A stretch of DNA of 64,000 nt from BOG-932 sp965276835 (GTDB lineage: Bacteria > Pseudomonadota > Alphaproteobacteria > BOG-932 > Roseiterribacteraceae), in contig OZ255631.1 in the NCBI GenBank assembly GCA_965276835.1, positions 4,464,001-4,528,000 on the forward strand, written 5' to 3'. Below are positions 16,277-24,713 of this stretch, in pieces (position 1 is the stretch's first letter; every line of letters starts with the position of its first letter). The notes under the pieces were generated by a model. That model saw nothing but the letters and a program-made list of their open reading frames with translations. It was not told the origin of the DNA and did no database searches. The translations under genes were made by a program, and so were the position numbers.

Positions 16277-17359
16277 GTGCGTTCCGTCGATAGAGCAGAA
16301 TTCCATGACATCCCTGGAACGATCAGCCCATCGCCTGTTGACCCGCAACCCGTCGCATCCCCGCTGACCCGGGTCGCGATCTTTCTGGTTGTCACCATGA
16401 ATCCCGGTGCGGCGGCTGAGACCGCCGTGCGGGGTTTGTGCGGTGATTTGGCCGCCTTGCTGCGCTCGGTTGGGTTTCGTGAGCCCGAGCAGCGCCTGTC
16501 CTGCATCATGGCGTTCGGGGCGGACGCTTGGGACCGCCTGTTCGGCACGCCGCGTCCGGCCGAACTGCACCCCTTTCCGGAAATCGTCGCCGGTCCGCGC
16601 CATGCCGTGGCCACGCCGGGCGACGTGCTGTTCCATATCCGTGCCGACCGGATGGATCTGTGCTTCGAGCTGGCGACCCAGATCATGACCCGGCTGGGCG
16701 ATGCCGTGTCGACGGTTGATGAGGTGCACGGCTTCCGTTATTTCGACGCTCGCGACCTGCTGGGCTTCGTCGACGGGACGGAGAACCCGCCCCCTGGAGC
16801 GCCGGCGATGGAGGCGACGCTGATCGGCGATGAGGACGCCGCTTTCGCCGGCGGCAGCTATGTCATCGTGCAAAAATATCTGCATGACGTCGCCGGGTGG
16901 AACGCGCTGCCGACCGAGACGCAGGAACGCATCATCGGCCGCACCAAGCTGGCCGATATCGAGCTGGACGACACGGTGAAGCCGTCCTATGCGCACAATG
17001 CGCTGACCCAGATCGTCGAGAACGGGCGCGAGATCAAGATTTTGCGCGACAACATGCCGTTCGGCAGCCCCGGGAGTGGCGAGTTCGGCACCTATTTCAT
17101 CGGCTATAGCCGGTCGCCGCGCACCATCGAGCAGATGCTGGTCAATATGTTCGTCGGCAATCCGCCGGGCAATTACGACCGCCTGCTGGATTTCAGCACA
17201 GCCGTGACCGGTAGCCTGTTTTTCGTGCCCACGGCGGCGTTCCTGGACGCGGTGACGCCTGATATGCAGGCTGCCCCCATGTCCGCGCCGCCGCTCAATT
17301 CGCCAATGCCCGATGGCTCGCTCGGCATCGGCTCGCTTAAAGGAGAACCCTCGTCATGA
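16277..17359 (+). CDS. DyP-type haem peroxidase, encapsulin cargo
   Basis: This is a dye-decolorising peroxidase of the B class. The GxxDG motif is GFVDGTENP, with the catalytic Asp. RTKLADIELDD leads to YAHNAL with the proximal haem His, and ILRDNMPFG holds the distal Arg. The C-terminus ends DGSLGIGSLKG followed by four residues, the canonical encapsulin targeting peptide, so the enzyme should be packaged inside the shell encoded next. The stop overlaps the encapsulin ATG (ATGA). The start is uncertain: the frame has no ATG near the expected N-terminus, and GTG 16277 or 16256 are the only candidates; an ATG at 16303 is out of frame. Confidence 0.92.
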   Translation: MRSVDRAEFHDIPGTISPSPVDPQPVASPLTRVAIFLVVTMNPGAAAETAVRGLCGDLAALLRSVGFREPEQRLSCIMAFGADAWDRLFGTPRPAELHPFPEIVAGPRHAVATPGDVLFHIRADRMDLCFELATQIMTRLGDAVSTVDEVHGFRYFDARDLLGFVDGTENPPPGAPAMEATLIGDEDAAFAGGSYVIVQKYLHDVAGWNALPTETQERIIGRTKLADIELDDTVKPSYAHNALTQIVENGREIKILRDNMPFGSPGSGEFGTYFIGYSRSPRTIEQMLVNMFVGNPPGNYDRLLDFSTAVTGSLFFVPTAAFLDAVTPDMQAAPMSAPPLNSPMPDGSLGIGSLKGEPSS

Positions 17360-18174
17360 ACAATCTGCATCGCGAACTGGCCCCGATCTCCGCCGAGGCC
17401 TGGGCCGAGATCGAGGACGAAGCCTCGCGGACGCTGAAGCGCTATCTCGCCGGGCGGCGGGTGGTGGACGTGGAGGAGCCGGCGGGCACCGCGCTCTCAT
17501 CCATCGGCACCGGCCACCAGAAAACCATCGCTCCACCTGCCAAGGGCATCCTGGCGCGCCAGCGCGAGGTGAAGGCGCTGGTCGAACTGCGCGTCCCGTT
17601 CGTACTCAGCCGCGATGCGATCGACGATGTGGAGCGCGGTTCGGAAGATTCCGATTGGCAGCCGGTGAAGGACGCCGCGCGCACGATCGCCTTCGCCGAG
17701 GACGGCGCGATCTTCGAGGGTTATGAGGCGGCCAATATCCAGGGCATCCGCCAGGGCACCAGTAACCCGGCCATGACCTTGCCGGCCGACGTGCGCGGCT
17801 ATCCCGACGCGATCGCCCAGGCGCTGAACCAGCTCCGCCTTGCCGGCGTCAACGGCCCCTATTGCGTGGTGCTGGGCGCCGAAGCCTATACCGCGTTGCA
17901 GGAAAGCAGCGACGAAGGCTACCCGATCCTGGCCCATATCAAGCGTTTGATCGACAGCGACATCGTCTGGGCGCCGGCCATCCACGGCGCCTTCGTGCTC
18001 AGCACACGCGGCGGCGATTTCGACCTGCATATCGGCCAGGACGTCTCGATCGGCTATTCCAGCCACACCGACACGACCGTCTCGCTCTATCTGCAGGAAA
18101 GCTTCACCTTCCTGCTGCTGACGAGCGAGGCCTCGGTGGCGCTGTCACCGGCGGAGGTCGCGCCGGCGACGTGA
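17356..18174 (+). CDS. Encapsulin shell protein (family 1)
   Basis: The 272-residue protein matches family 1 encapsulins (linocin M18-like, HK97 phage capsid fold). ELAPISAEAWAEIEDEASRTLKRYLAGRRVVDV at the N-terminus forms the arm that binds cargo peptides. VELRVPFVLSRDAIDDVERG, the AIFEGYEAANIQGI loop, and DVSIGYSSHTDTTVSLYLQESFTF at the C-terminus are all diagnostic. About 60 copies would assemble into a roughly 24 nm shell by analogy with family members of this length. The gene overlaps its DyP cargo gene by four bases and has AAAGGAG upstream. Confidence 0.95.
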   Translation: MNNLHRELAPISAEAWAEIEDEASRTLKRYLAGRRVVDVEEPAGTALSSIGTGHQKTIAPPAKGILARQREVKALVELRVPFVLSRDAIDDVERGSEDSDWQPVKDAARTIAFAEDGAIFEGYEAANIQGIRQGTSNPAMTLPADVRGYPDAIAQALNQLRLAGVNGPYCVVLGAEAYTALQESSDEGYPILAHIKRLIDSDIVWAPAIHGAFVLSTRGGDFDLHIGQDVSIGYSSHTDTTVSLYLQESFTFLLLTSEASVALSPAEVAPAT

Positions 18175-18190
18175 ACTGCTGTGATCGGAT

Positions 18191-18445
18191 TCAGCGCGTA
18201 GGAAGCTCATCGCCTTTCATCGGTGGGTTACCGACGCCGGCGCGCTTTAGAAGGTTAATCGCCTTCCCGACATCGCCACGCGCGCTGCGTTCGCGGAAAT
18301 AGTCTTCGGTTCGCAAGGCCGAAAGCTTTTCCGCGACCGCTACGTTGATCAGTTGGTTCAGCGCGACACCCTCGGTGTCGGCGACTTTTCGGGCTTCCTC
18401 AAGCAACGACGGTTGAAGTCGCAGGGCGAAGTTACTTTTCCTCAT
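18191..18445 (-). CDS. Ribbon-helix-helix antitoxin-like protein
   Basis: The 84-residue protein has an N-terminal ribbon-helix-helix: MRKSNFALRLQPSLLEEARKVADTEGVALNQLINVAVAEKL follows the HicB/CopG-like layout. The C-terminal half is charged and would bind the toxin. GGAGGGCC precedes ATG 18445, which overlaps the PIN gene stop by four bases, so the pair is cotranslated. It is the antitoxin by position and fold. The partner order, toxin first, is less common. Confidence 0.78.
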   Translation of the reverse strand: MRKSNFALRLQPSLLEEARKVADTEGVALNQLINVAVAEKLSALRTEDYFRERSARGDVGKAINLLKRAGVGNPPMKGDELPTR

Positions 18446-18870
18446 TGCCGGCCCTCCAAAAGTTTCCATGCGTCGCCCAGAGAGCATGTGACAATTCCAA
18501 ACGGCTCTCCAGCTGCGGCAAAATCTTTGCGATTGAACGTCACAAGCCTATCGGCGTGCCCGTTAACCGCAGTCTCAAGCACCATGTCGTCGTCTGGATC
18601 CTTAAGAACCGGTCGCCACAAGAAGGTAAGGCGAACTGGTTCCGCTACGCTCACAACCGTGTCGAGCAAGAGGTTGAGGTCAGCCGCGGTTATTCCCGCA
18701 GAAGCCAGATGATCGAAACGAGTCATTACGGCTTCGTACTCAATGATCAGTGGCACCGAAAGCAGGAGCGCGTACCGCTTGCTCAAGCCCGCAAGTAGCA
18801 GTTGACGCGACGCACCCGCGTTGCTCCGAATGGCTGCAACCATGACATCGGTATCGAGCACTAAGCGCAC
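18442..18870 (-). CDS. PIN-domain toxin (putative ribonuclease)
   Basis: The 142-residue protein is a PIN domain nuclease. The acidic metal-binding residues appear in order: D6/D8 in VLDTDVMVAA, E44 in LIIEYEAVM, D91-D93 in LKDPDDDMVLETA, and the late Asp in FNRKDF. It begins the two-gene unit and precedes the RHH protein on the same strand. By family it would be a toxin that cleaves RNA. ATG 18870 is the only plausible start. Confidence 0.85.
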   Translation of the reverse strand: MRLVLDTDVMVAAIRSNAGASRQLLLAGLSKRYALLLSVPLIIEYEAVMTRFDHLASAGITAADLNLLLDTVVSVAEPVRLTFLWRPVLKDPDDDMVLETAVNGHADRLVTFNRKDFAAAGEPFGIVTCSLGDAWKLLEGRQ

Positions 18871-18936
18871 TGAAAAACAATATTGCTATCGCGGGCGATA
18901 TTGCAAGCGTAGATTGCTCAATCGATGATCTGTCGA

Positions 18937-19374
18937 TCACCCCGCCGAAATATCGACCGTGTCGTTCCCGGCACAGCGCAGGTTCAGCTTGCGGTGGCTG
19001 AAATACCAGCGGCCGTTCTCTTTGCGGAACTTGTTGTCGTAGATGATGTACATGATGTAGTCCGACGCCTTGGTGTCGGACTCCTTGGTCAAGTGATGCG
19101 CCACGCAATAGGTTTCGCCGCGGGCGGTGTTGTCGCCGTCGATCCAGACCATATTGTTGTGAACCATGTGCATGGTGCGCAGATACATCTTCTTCAGCGC
19201 GCCGGGCACTACGGCGACGATCTGGTCGCGACCGGTCATGGTGTGGCCGGGGGACACGATCTCCCCATCTTCCGTGAAGATCGCGGCGAATTCCGCCCCG
19301 TCATGGGTGTCGCAGGCGCGGGCATAGCGTAGGGCAAGCTCAAGGCATTCGCGCTTGTCGTCTTCAACGGACAT
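18937..19374 (-). CDS. SnoaL/NTF2-like protein
   Basis: The 145-residue protein has the SnoaL-like NTF2 fold seen in small polyketide cyclases and bile-acid or steroid dehydratases. LALRYARACDTHDGAEFAAIFTEDGEIVSPG opens the cone-shaped barrel and RWYFSHRKL closes it. The Asp and His in the early helix and in MVHNNMVW could line an active pocket. No substrate is suggested by neighbours. GGAGGAAACG precedes ATG 19374. It follows the MerR-ATPase gene by 35 bases on the same strand, so the two may be linked. Confidence 0.78.
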   Translation of the reverse strand: MSVEDDKRECLELALRYARACDTHDGAEFAAIFTEDGEIVSPGHTMTGRDQIVAVVPGALKKMYLRTMHMVHNNMVWIDGDNTARGETYCVAHHLTKESDTKASDYIMYIIYDNKFRKENGRWYFSHRKLNLRCAGNDTVDISAG

Positions 19375-19409
19375 CGTTTCCTCCAGAAATCGGTTGTTGC
19401 CTGCAATGT

Positions 19410-20477
19410 TTAGCGGGCGGCCTCGACAACGTCGAGCGTCGGGATCGGCACCGTAGGCCGCCACGAAATAACCCCCTCGGTTCTCGCTCGCACCTCGGGC
19501 GAAGCCAGGCAAGTTGCGACCGCTTCGTAGCCCGGCGTGCCAGGATAAGGGACGACATAGGTCGGCGGGCTGTGGTTTGCGGGACAGAGAATGATGGCTT
19601 CGTCCATGCCGACGGCGGCTAGGTCCAGGATCGCGTTCGAGCGGGTCATCATGAAGATTGGCCGGCCAAAGGGGGGATGCCGCCGAAGATGGGCGATCAC
19701 AGCCTCCTGTGTCGGTCTATCCAACCCCTGCTCGATCATATCCACGACCACGACAGCCGGGCCATCCGCCTCAAGACCGGCGATCAGTGCCATAAGCGCG
19801 TCCGAGACGACGGCGCCGTCCTCCGCCAGCCAGGCCAACGTCCGCTCTACCCGACCCTTAAGGGCAGGGTCCGCATCCATTCGAGCTCGGGCGCCCAGAT
19901 CGCCTTCCACCGATCGGTCGAGGCCAAGAAAGGCTGCGTTGGGCATGGTCTCGGCCAGGCGCTGCGCCAGTCGTGTCTTACCGCTGCCGAGGGAGCCGAT
20001 GATGTAGTTCAAGGATCGCAGCCGGCCCAATTCGAATCGCTCTCCGCCCCAGGGCCAGGGAAGATCGAAAGCGACAGCGCGTTCGCAATCCGGCGTGGTC
20101 AAGCGCGCCAACTCGCCAGCTGTCGGCGCCTTGCCGCTGGAGAGATCGTGCCGCAGTTTGCCGACAGCCTCGATTGTCCCAACCAGTTGCCGCAGCCGGT
20201 CTTCAAGGGCGATCTGATGCGCGGCCAGGGCCGATTCGAGGCCGCTTGAGTCTCCTTCCAAGACCCGCCCAACCTGGGCGAGGCCGAAGTCAAGGGCGCG
20301 CAGTGCCACGATTTCGCCGGCGCGGCGCATTTCGGCGGGACCATAGGCCCGCCACCCGGACGCATTGCGGATCGGCATGACCAAGCCACGCTGCTCATAT
20401 AGTCGCAGGGCTTTGGCTGAAACCCCGAGCCGATTGGCGGCTTCAGACGTGCTTAGAAACCGTGTCGACGCGTTCAT
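19410..20477 (-). CDS. MerR-type regulator fused to a P-loop ATPase
   Basis: The 355-residue protein begins with a MerR winged helix (STSEAANRLGVSAKALRLYEQRG at residues 10-31, with the RAYGPAEM wing near 43-50) and a short coiled dimer helix. Instead of a small effector domain it has a nucleotide-binding domain: Walker A GSLGSGKT at 161-168 and Walker B AVVVVDM at 241-247, with D246. A VVVVDMIEQGLD-LRRHPPF-IFMMTRS order resembles ABC/AAA-type ATPases. The family is not named with certainty. The role of nucleotide binding in a MerR protein is unknown. No intact partner transporter is in the window. Confidence 0.78.
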   Translation of the reverse strand: MNASTRFLSTSEAANRLGVSAKALRLYEQRGLVMPIRNASGWRAYGPAEMRRAGEIVALRALDFGLAQVGRVLEGDSSGLESALAAHQIALEDRLRQLVGTIEAVGKLRHDLSSGKAPTAGELARLTTPDCERAVAFDLPWPWGGERFELGRLRSLNYIIGSLGSGKTRLAQRLAETMPNAAFLGLDRSVEGDLGARARMDADPALKGRVERTLAWLAEDGAVVSDALMALIAGLEADGPAVVVVDMIEQGLDRPTQEAVIAHLRRHPPFGRPIFMMTRSNAILDLAAVGMDEAIILCPANHSPPTYVVPYPGTPGYEAVATCLASPEVRARTEGVISWRPTVPIPTLDVVEAAR

Positions 20478-20541
20478 GGATCACCTCGCGATTGTTCGAC
20501 CGCATCCCTTGTCGGGGTTGACCCAGGGGCTAAGTCAACAA

Positions 20542-20985
20542 CTATCTTTGGCGGTGTTCAGCCGCATCGAGCGTCGCGGGCGTCCATTTCGATTGACGCC
20601 GCGCACCGCGCTGTTCCGGTGTTTGGGCTTCGAAATTTGTTACCTCCGGCGTGCGGTCGAACGGCGTCGGGTCGTCCAGCGCGTTGACGTTGATCGCGGT
20701 GTAGAGCGCGCCGTCCACCGTGGTGATCGCGGCCAGATAGGTACCGCAAGTCCTGCAGCTCAAAATCTCCGCCGTTTGCGTGCCGAAGCGATAGCGGTGC
20801 AGCGCCTCGGCGTTACCCACGGCGATCCGCGCGCTGCCGGCCGGGTCGCTGATATAGCGGGCTCCGTGCTTGGCGCAGAACGAGCAGGTGCAGATCCGCA
20901 TCGGCAGGTCGGCCGGCGGGGTCGGCGTCTCGAATGTCAAATGCAGCGCGCCGCAGTGGCAGCTGCCGGTCAGGGTGTGGCTCAT
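20542..20985 (-). CDS. GFA-family zinc protein
   Basis: The 147-residue protein shows the GFA pattern: CHCGALHL near residue 9, CTCSFCAKHG near 32-37, and CRTCGTYLA near 74. These Cys bind zinc. Members include glutathione-dependent formaldehyde-activating enzyme and CENP-V domain proteins; the short length and lack of neighbours leave the substrate open. ATG 20985 is chosen over GTG three codons upstream. Confidence 0.8.
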   Translation of the reverse strand: MSHTLTGSCHCGALHLTFETPTPPADLPMRICTCSFCAKHGARYISDPAGSARIAVGNAEALHRYRFGTQTAEILSCRTCGTYLAAITTVDGALYTAINVNALDDPTPFDRTPEVTNFEAQTPEQRGARRQSKWTPATLDAAEHRQR

Positions 20986-20999
20986 GGATGTCACGTGGA

Positions 21000-23183
21000 T
21001 TACCGGGGTGGCAAGCTCATGCCCAACTGGTCGAACAGGAAAGCGAGATAGTCGGCGCTCTGGTCGATCCTGACCGACAGGGCGCTGCCGTGGCCGTGAC
21101 CGCTGTCGGCGCTGGTGCGCAGGTAGATCGGCTTGCCGGACGATGTCGCCGCCTGCAGCCGTGCCGCCATCTTGCGCGATTGCAACGGGTTGACCCGCCC
21201 GTCATTCGCCCCGGTCATGAACAGGATCGAGGGATAGGCCGTGTCCGCGATCACATGGTGATAAGGCGAGTAGGCGTAGAGCGCCTTGAACTGGGCCTCG
21301 TCCTTCACCGTGCCGAACTCGGTCGTGTTGAAGGCGCCGTTGGGGTCGAGCTCGACCCGCAGCATGTCGTAGATGCCGACTTGGCTGACGACCGCGCGAA
21401 AGGCTTGCGGGTGCTGGGTCAGTTCGGCCCCCATCAGCAATCCGCCGTTGCTGCCGCCCATGATCGCCAGCCGTTTCGGCGGCGCGTATCGCGCGCTGAC
21501 CATGTACTCGGCGGCGGCGAAGAAATCGTCGAACACGTTCTGCTTGTGGGTCAGCGCGCCCTGGCGGTGCCAGTCCTCGCCATACTCGCCGCCGCCCCGG
21601 ATATTGGCGATGGCATAGATGCCGCCGCCGTCCAGCCATACGCGCCGGTCCGCGCCCAGGAAGCGGGGGGTCATGCTGATGCCGTAACCGCCATAGCCAT
21701 AGAGCAGCACGGCGTTGGTGCCGTCCTGTTTCGTGCCCTGGCGGCGGATGATGTTGACCGGAACCTTGGTGCCGTCTTTCGAGGTTGCGAAATCGCGCAC
21801 CACCTCGGCGTCGTCGAAGCTGATCGGGCTGGTCTGCGCCAGCGCGGTTTCCTCCGTCTTGGCCGTCGCTTCGCTGTAATGCGCGTAATAAGGCGGCCGC
21901 AGATAGGTCGCGACCGAGAACAGCACACCGTCGCCGACCGGCAGCACCTCGTCCACCGCCGCCACCCCGGGCAGCGGCAGTTCGCCCAATTTCTTGGCGG
22001 TCCCGTCTTTGCTTGCCAAATCATAGATATCGACGCGTGACGGGCCGCCGACCAGTTTCTTCACATAGAGCCTGTCCCCGGCGATGGCGAAGGGCTGGGT
22101 CACGTCCTCGCTGACGGCCTCAATCGTGCCGTCATCCTCAGGCACCAGGGTCTTGGCGTGCTTCAGATCGAAATCGCCGGGTGCCAGACGCAATATCTTG
22201 CTATGCGGCGCTCCGGCGCGCGACACGATATAGAGCGCATGGTCGGGGCCGAACACGGCGGCGATGACATGGTCGTCATAGGCCGCGACCCGTACCCATT
22301 TGCCCTTGTCCCGCGCGTAAATTGCAAAACGGCCGCTGTCGCCGTTTTCGACCACCGCGGTCGGGTTACCGGGGTCGAATTCGTTGTCCAGCCCGATCTC
22401 GGCGATCTTCGGATCGGCGATCTCCTTGCCCAGCACATCCGGATCGTTCGCGGCGTCGTCGCCGATCTTGTGGCTGTAGACATGCTGATAGAAATGCCAG
22501 TCTTCCGCCGGGCCGGTCGAGGGATAGCGCGTATACCAGAACGACTTGCCGTCGGCGGCCCAGGCCATGCTGCCGCCGCCGGTCGGGTACTGGACGCCCG
22601 GGATCGGCGTATCGATCTCCTTGCCCGATGCGACATCGAAGATGTGCAAGGTGCCGTCCTCGCTGCCGCCCTCGGACATCGAGACCGCGACCTTGGTCCC
22701 GTCGGGCGAGGGGACGAACCAGTCGATCGCCGTCGTGCCTTTGGCGTTGATCGTGTTGGGATCGATCACCACCCGCGCCGCCTTCGGGTCGGCCGACAAA
22801 GGCATGACAGCCAGCATCGGCTGCTGCTTCGGCGGCTGGTTGTACATAGCGAAGATCGTTTCGCCGCCGCGCTTCAGCCCGTAATAGGACGGCGAGGTGG
22901 CGGAGATAAGGCGCGTCAGTTCCGCCTTGATCGGTGCGCGGACCTTCAACCCGTCGAGATAGGCGCGGGTCCGCGCATTCTGCGCCTCGCTCCATGCCTT
23001 TACTTTCGGGTCGGCGGCATCTTCCAGCCAGCGATAGGGGTCGGTGACCGATACGCCGTGATACTGGTCGGTGACCGGTTGGACGGCGGTCGGAGGGGCG
23101 CCGGCGTCGGCTGCCAGCAGGGTTGGAATCGGGGCCGCCAGGCCGCCGCACAGAACCACGGTCGCCAGAATTTTGACCCGCAT
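21000..23183 (-). CDS. Prolyl oligopeptidase family protease (S9), exported
   Basis: The 727-residue protein starts with a signal peptide (MRVKILATVVLCGGLAAPIPTLLA) and carries an N-terminal seven-bladed propeller and a C-terminal alpha/beta hydrolase. The DPYRWLED segment is an S9A hallmark. The catalytic Ser is in GGSNGGLL near residue 580 (SNG), the Asp in TGANDGRV and the His in DSGHGHG. It would cut short proline-containing peptides in the periplasm. GGGAGG precedes ATG 23183. It is a single gene transcribed away from csbD. Confidence 0.93.
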   Translation of the reverse strand: MRVKILATVVLCGGLAAPIPTLLAADAGAPPTAVQPVTDQYHGVSVTDPYRWLEDAADPKVKAWSEAQNARTRAYLDGLKVRAPIKAELTRLISATSPSYYGLKRGGETIFAMYNQPPKQQPMLAVMPLSADPKAARVVIDPNTINAKGTTAIDWFVPSPDGTKVAVSMSEGGSEDGTLHIFDVASGKEIDTPIPGVQYPTGGGSMAWAADGKSFWYTRYPSTGPAEDWHFYQHVYSHKIGDDAANDPDVLGKEIADPKIAEIGLDNEFDPGNPTAVVENGDSGRFAIYARDKGKWVRVAAYDDHVIAAVFGPDHALYIVSRAGAPHSKILRLAPGDFDLKHAKTLVPEDDGTIEAVSEDVTQPFAIAGDRLYVKKLVGGPSRVDIYDLASKDGTAKKLGELPLPGVAAVDEVLPVGDGVLFSVATYLRPPYYAHYSEATAKTEETALAQTSPISFDDAEVVRDFATSKDGTKVPVNIIRRQGTKQDGTNAVLLYGYGGYGISMTPRFLGADRRVWLDGGGIYAIANIRGGGEYGEDWHRQGALTHKQNVFDDFFAAAEYMVSARYAPPKRLAIMGGSNGGLLMGAELTQHPQAFRAVVSQVGIYDMLRVELDPNGAFNTTEFGTVKDEAQFKALYAYSPYHHVIADTAYPSILFMTGANDGRVNPLQSRKMAARLQAATSSGKPIYLRTSADSGHGHGSALSVRIDQSADYLAFLFDQLGMSLPPR

Positions 23184-23248
23184 TGTCCGTCCTCCCGTTC
23201 CTCGGCCGCGAACCGTACAACCGGAACCGCCTGAGCCCAAGAACTTCC

Positions 23249-23275
23249 GGAAACAATTTCTGATTACAAGGCGTT
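23249..23275 (+). promoter_or_regulatory. Possible EcfG (general stress sigma) promoter for csbD
   Basis: GGAAAC (23249-23254) is followed after 17 bases by CGTT (23272-23275), close to the alphaproteobacterial EcfG consensus GGAAC-N16/17-CGTT with one extra A. The spacing to csbD is about 50 bases. CsbD proteins are usual members of stress regulons, which supports the reading, but the match is imperfect. Confidence 0.35.
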
Positions 23276-23326
23276 AGTCAGTCAGGAGGTCCGCCATTGC
23301 GGTCGGGCCAGTTCGGAGATTGATCG

Positions 23327-23500
23327 ATGGACAAGGATCGGGTCAAGGGCGCGGCCAACGAGGCCAAGGGCGCCGTGAAACAGGCGGCGGGGTCCGTCAT
23401 GGGCGACGCCAAGCTGAAGGCCGAGGGCAAGGCCCAGAAAACCGCCGGCAAGGTCCAGAATGCCGTCGGTGGACTGAAAGACGCCGCGCGCGGGAAATAA
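23327..23500 (+). CDS. CsbD-family stress protein
   Basis: The 57-residue protein is a CsbD-like stress-response protein. The repeating helical pattern MDKDRVKGAANEAKGAVKQ and LKAEGKAQKTAGKVQNA is diagnostic. It is rich in Lys, Ala and Gly, with no aromatic residue. TTCGGAG lies about ten bases before ATG 23327. A terminator hairpin follows 20 bases after the stop. It is too short for a 60-residue ORF cut-off, so it is easily missed. Confidence 0.88.
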   Translation: MDKDRVKGAANEAKGAVKQAAGSVMGDAKLKAEGKAQKTAGKVQNAVGGLKDAARGK

Positions 23501-23520
23501 ACCGCGATCGACTGAGGTTG

Positions 23521-23560
23521 CTCGCCCCGCCCTTCTGAAATGGAGGGTGGGGCGAGTTGT
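23521..23560. terminator. Stem-loop terminator after csbD
   Basis: CTCGCCCCGCCCT (23521-23533) pairs with AGGGTGGGGCGAG (23544-23556), a 13-base stem with one G-U pair and a ten-base loop, followed by TTGTAT. It ends csbD and separates it from glk. Confidence 0.65.
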
Positions 23561-23625
23561 ATCTGGACCGTACGGTACAGGCGCGTAAGGTTCGAATCGA
23601 CCGGCGACCAAAGGGATTTCTTCTT

Positions 23626-24594
23626 ATGACGGCTGCCTTGATCGGCGATATCGGCGCGACCAATGCCCGCTTCGCACTGCTTCTGAACGGCGAGGTGACC
23701 CATATCGAGGTGCTCCCGGTCGCCGATCATCCATCGCTGGGCGACGCGATCCAGGCCTATCTGAAGAAGGTCACGGGCGCAGGCGTGCTTCGCCCGCGCC
23801 AGGGGGCGGTGGCGGTGGCGGGGCCGGTCACGGGCGATTACCTGTCCTTCACCAACCACCCGTGGTCGTTCTCGATCGCCGCGCTGACCCGCGATATCGG
23901 TTTCGACCATCTGCGGGTCGTCAATGATTTCGTCGCCCAGGCCATGGCGGCGCCGCGTCTCGGCGTCGACAAGCGGCGCCAGGTCGGGCCCGGAACACCC
24001 GTGACCGGCGTGCCCATCGCGATCATCGGCCCCGGCACGGGCCTGGGCGTTTCGATCGTGGTTCCGGTTGTGGAGCACGGCAAGACACGCTGGATCCCAT
24101 TGCCGGGCGAGGGCGGGCATGTGACCCTGGCCACCGTCACGGCGCGCGAACAGGCGATCGTCGATTTGCTGCACCGGAACGGCAAGGCGCATGTGTCGGG
24201 CGAGGTGCTGGTCTGCGGCGCCGGGCTGGCGCTGCTGCATTCCAGCCTGTCCACCTTGGACGGCAAGGGCAAGACGGCGCTGGAACCGGCCGAGGTGACG
24301 GGCCGCGCGATCAAAGGCGACGATCCCATCGCGGTGGAGGCTGTCCAGATCTTCTGCGCGCTGCTGGGCACGCTCGCCGGCAACCTGGCGCTGACGGCAG
24401 GCGCGCGCGGCGGCCTCTTCATCGCCGGCGGCATAGTCCCGAAACTGGGCGGCCTGTTCGACAACTCCGATTTCCGCGAGCGCTTCGCCGCTAAGGGCCG
24501 CATGCGGACCTTCCTGGACCCGATCCCGACCTATGTGATCACCGAGGAATACCCGGCGTTCCTCGGCCTCGCGGAGTTGATTCGGCAGGGCTAG
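23626..24594 (+). CDS. glk: Glucokinase
   Basis: The 322-residue protein is a bacterial ROK-independent glucokinase (Glk). LIGDIGATNARFALL at residues 5-19 is the ATP phosphate-binding loop. VVNDFVAQA near residue 100 carries the catalytic Asp, IGPGTGLGVS near 140 and LPGEGGHVTLA near 165 form the sugar and adenosine parts, and FIAGGIVPKLG near 270 is also conserved. It phosphorylates glucose to glucose-6-phosphate for the Entner-Doudoroff pathway. The ATG 23626 start matches the family; the longer upstream frame is spurious. Confidence 0.95.
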   Translation: MTAALIGDIGATNARFALLLNGEVTHIEVLPVADHPSLGDAIQAYLKKVTGAGVLRPRQGAVAVAGPVTGDYLSFTNHPWSFSIAALTRDIGFDHLRVVNDFVAQAMAAPRLGVDKRRQVGPGTPVTGVPIAIIGPGTGLGVSIVVPVVEHGKTRWIPLPGEGGHVTLATVTAREQAIVDLLHRNGKAHVSGEVLVCGAGLALLHSSLSTLDGKGKTALEPAEVTGRAIKGDDPIAVEAVQIFCALLGTLAGNLALTAGARGGLFIAGGIVPKLGGLFDNSDFRERFAAKGRMRTFLDPIPTYVITEEYPAFLGLAELIRQG

Positions 24595-24713
24595 TTGTTG
24601 GCGTAGTTCACAACGTCTCGTCAAGCCCGGCCATGACGGTTAAGGGTGTTTGCATGGAATTGTCGGTTGAGTCGGCATATTGCATCGGGCCGTCAGACCG
24701 GTAAGGTTCGGTC

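Noticed and set aside
23582..23606. GGTTCGAATC, resembling a tRNA T-loop
   Set aside because: No matching acceptor stem, anticodon arm or D-arm surrounds it; it is the leader of glk.
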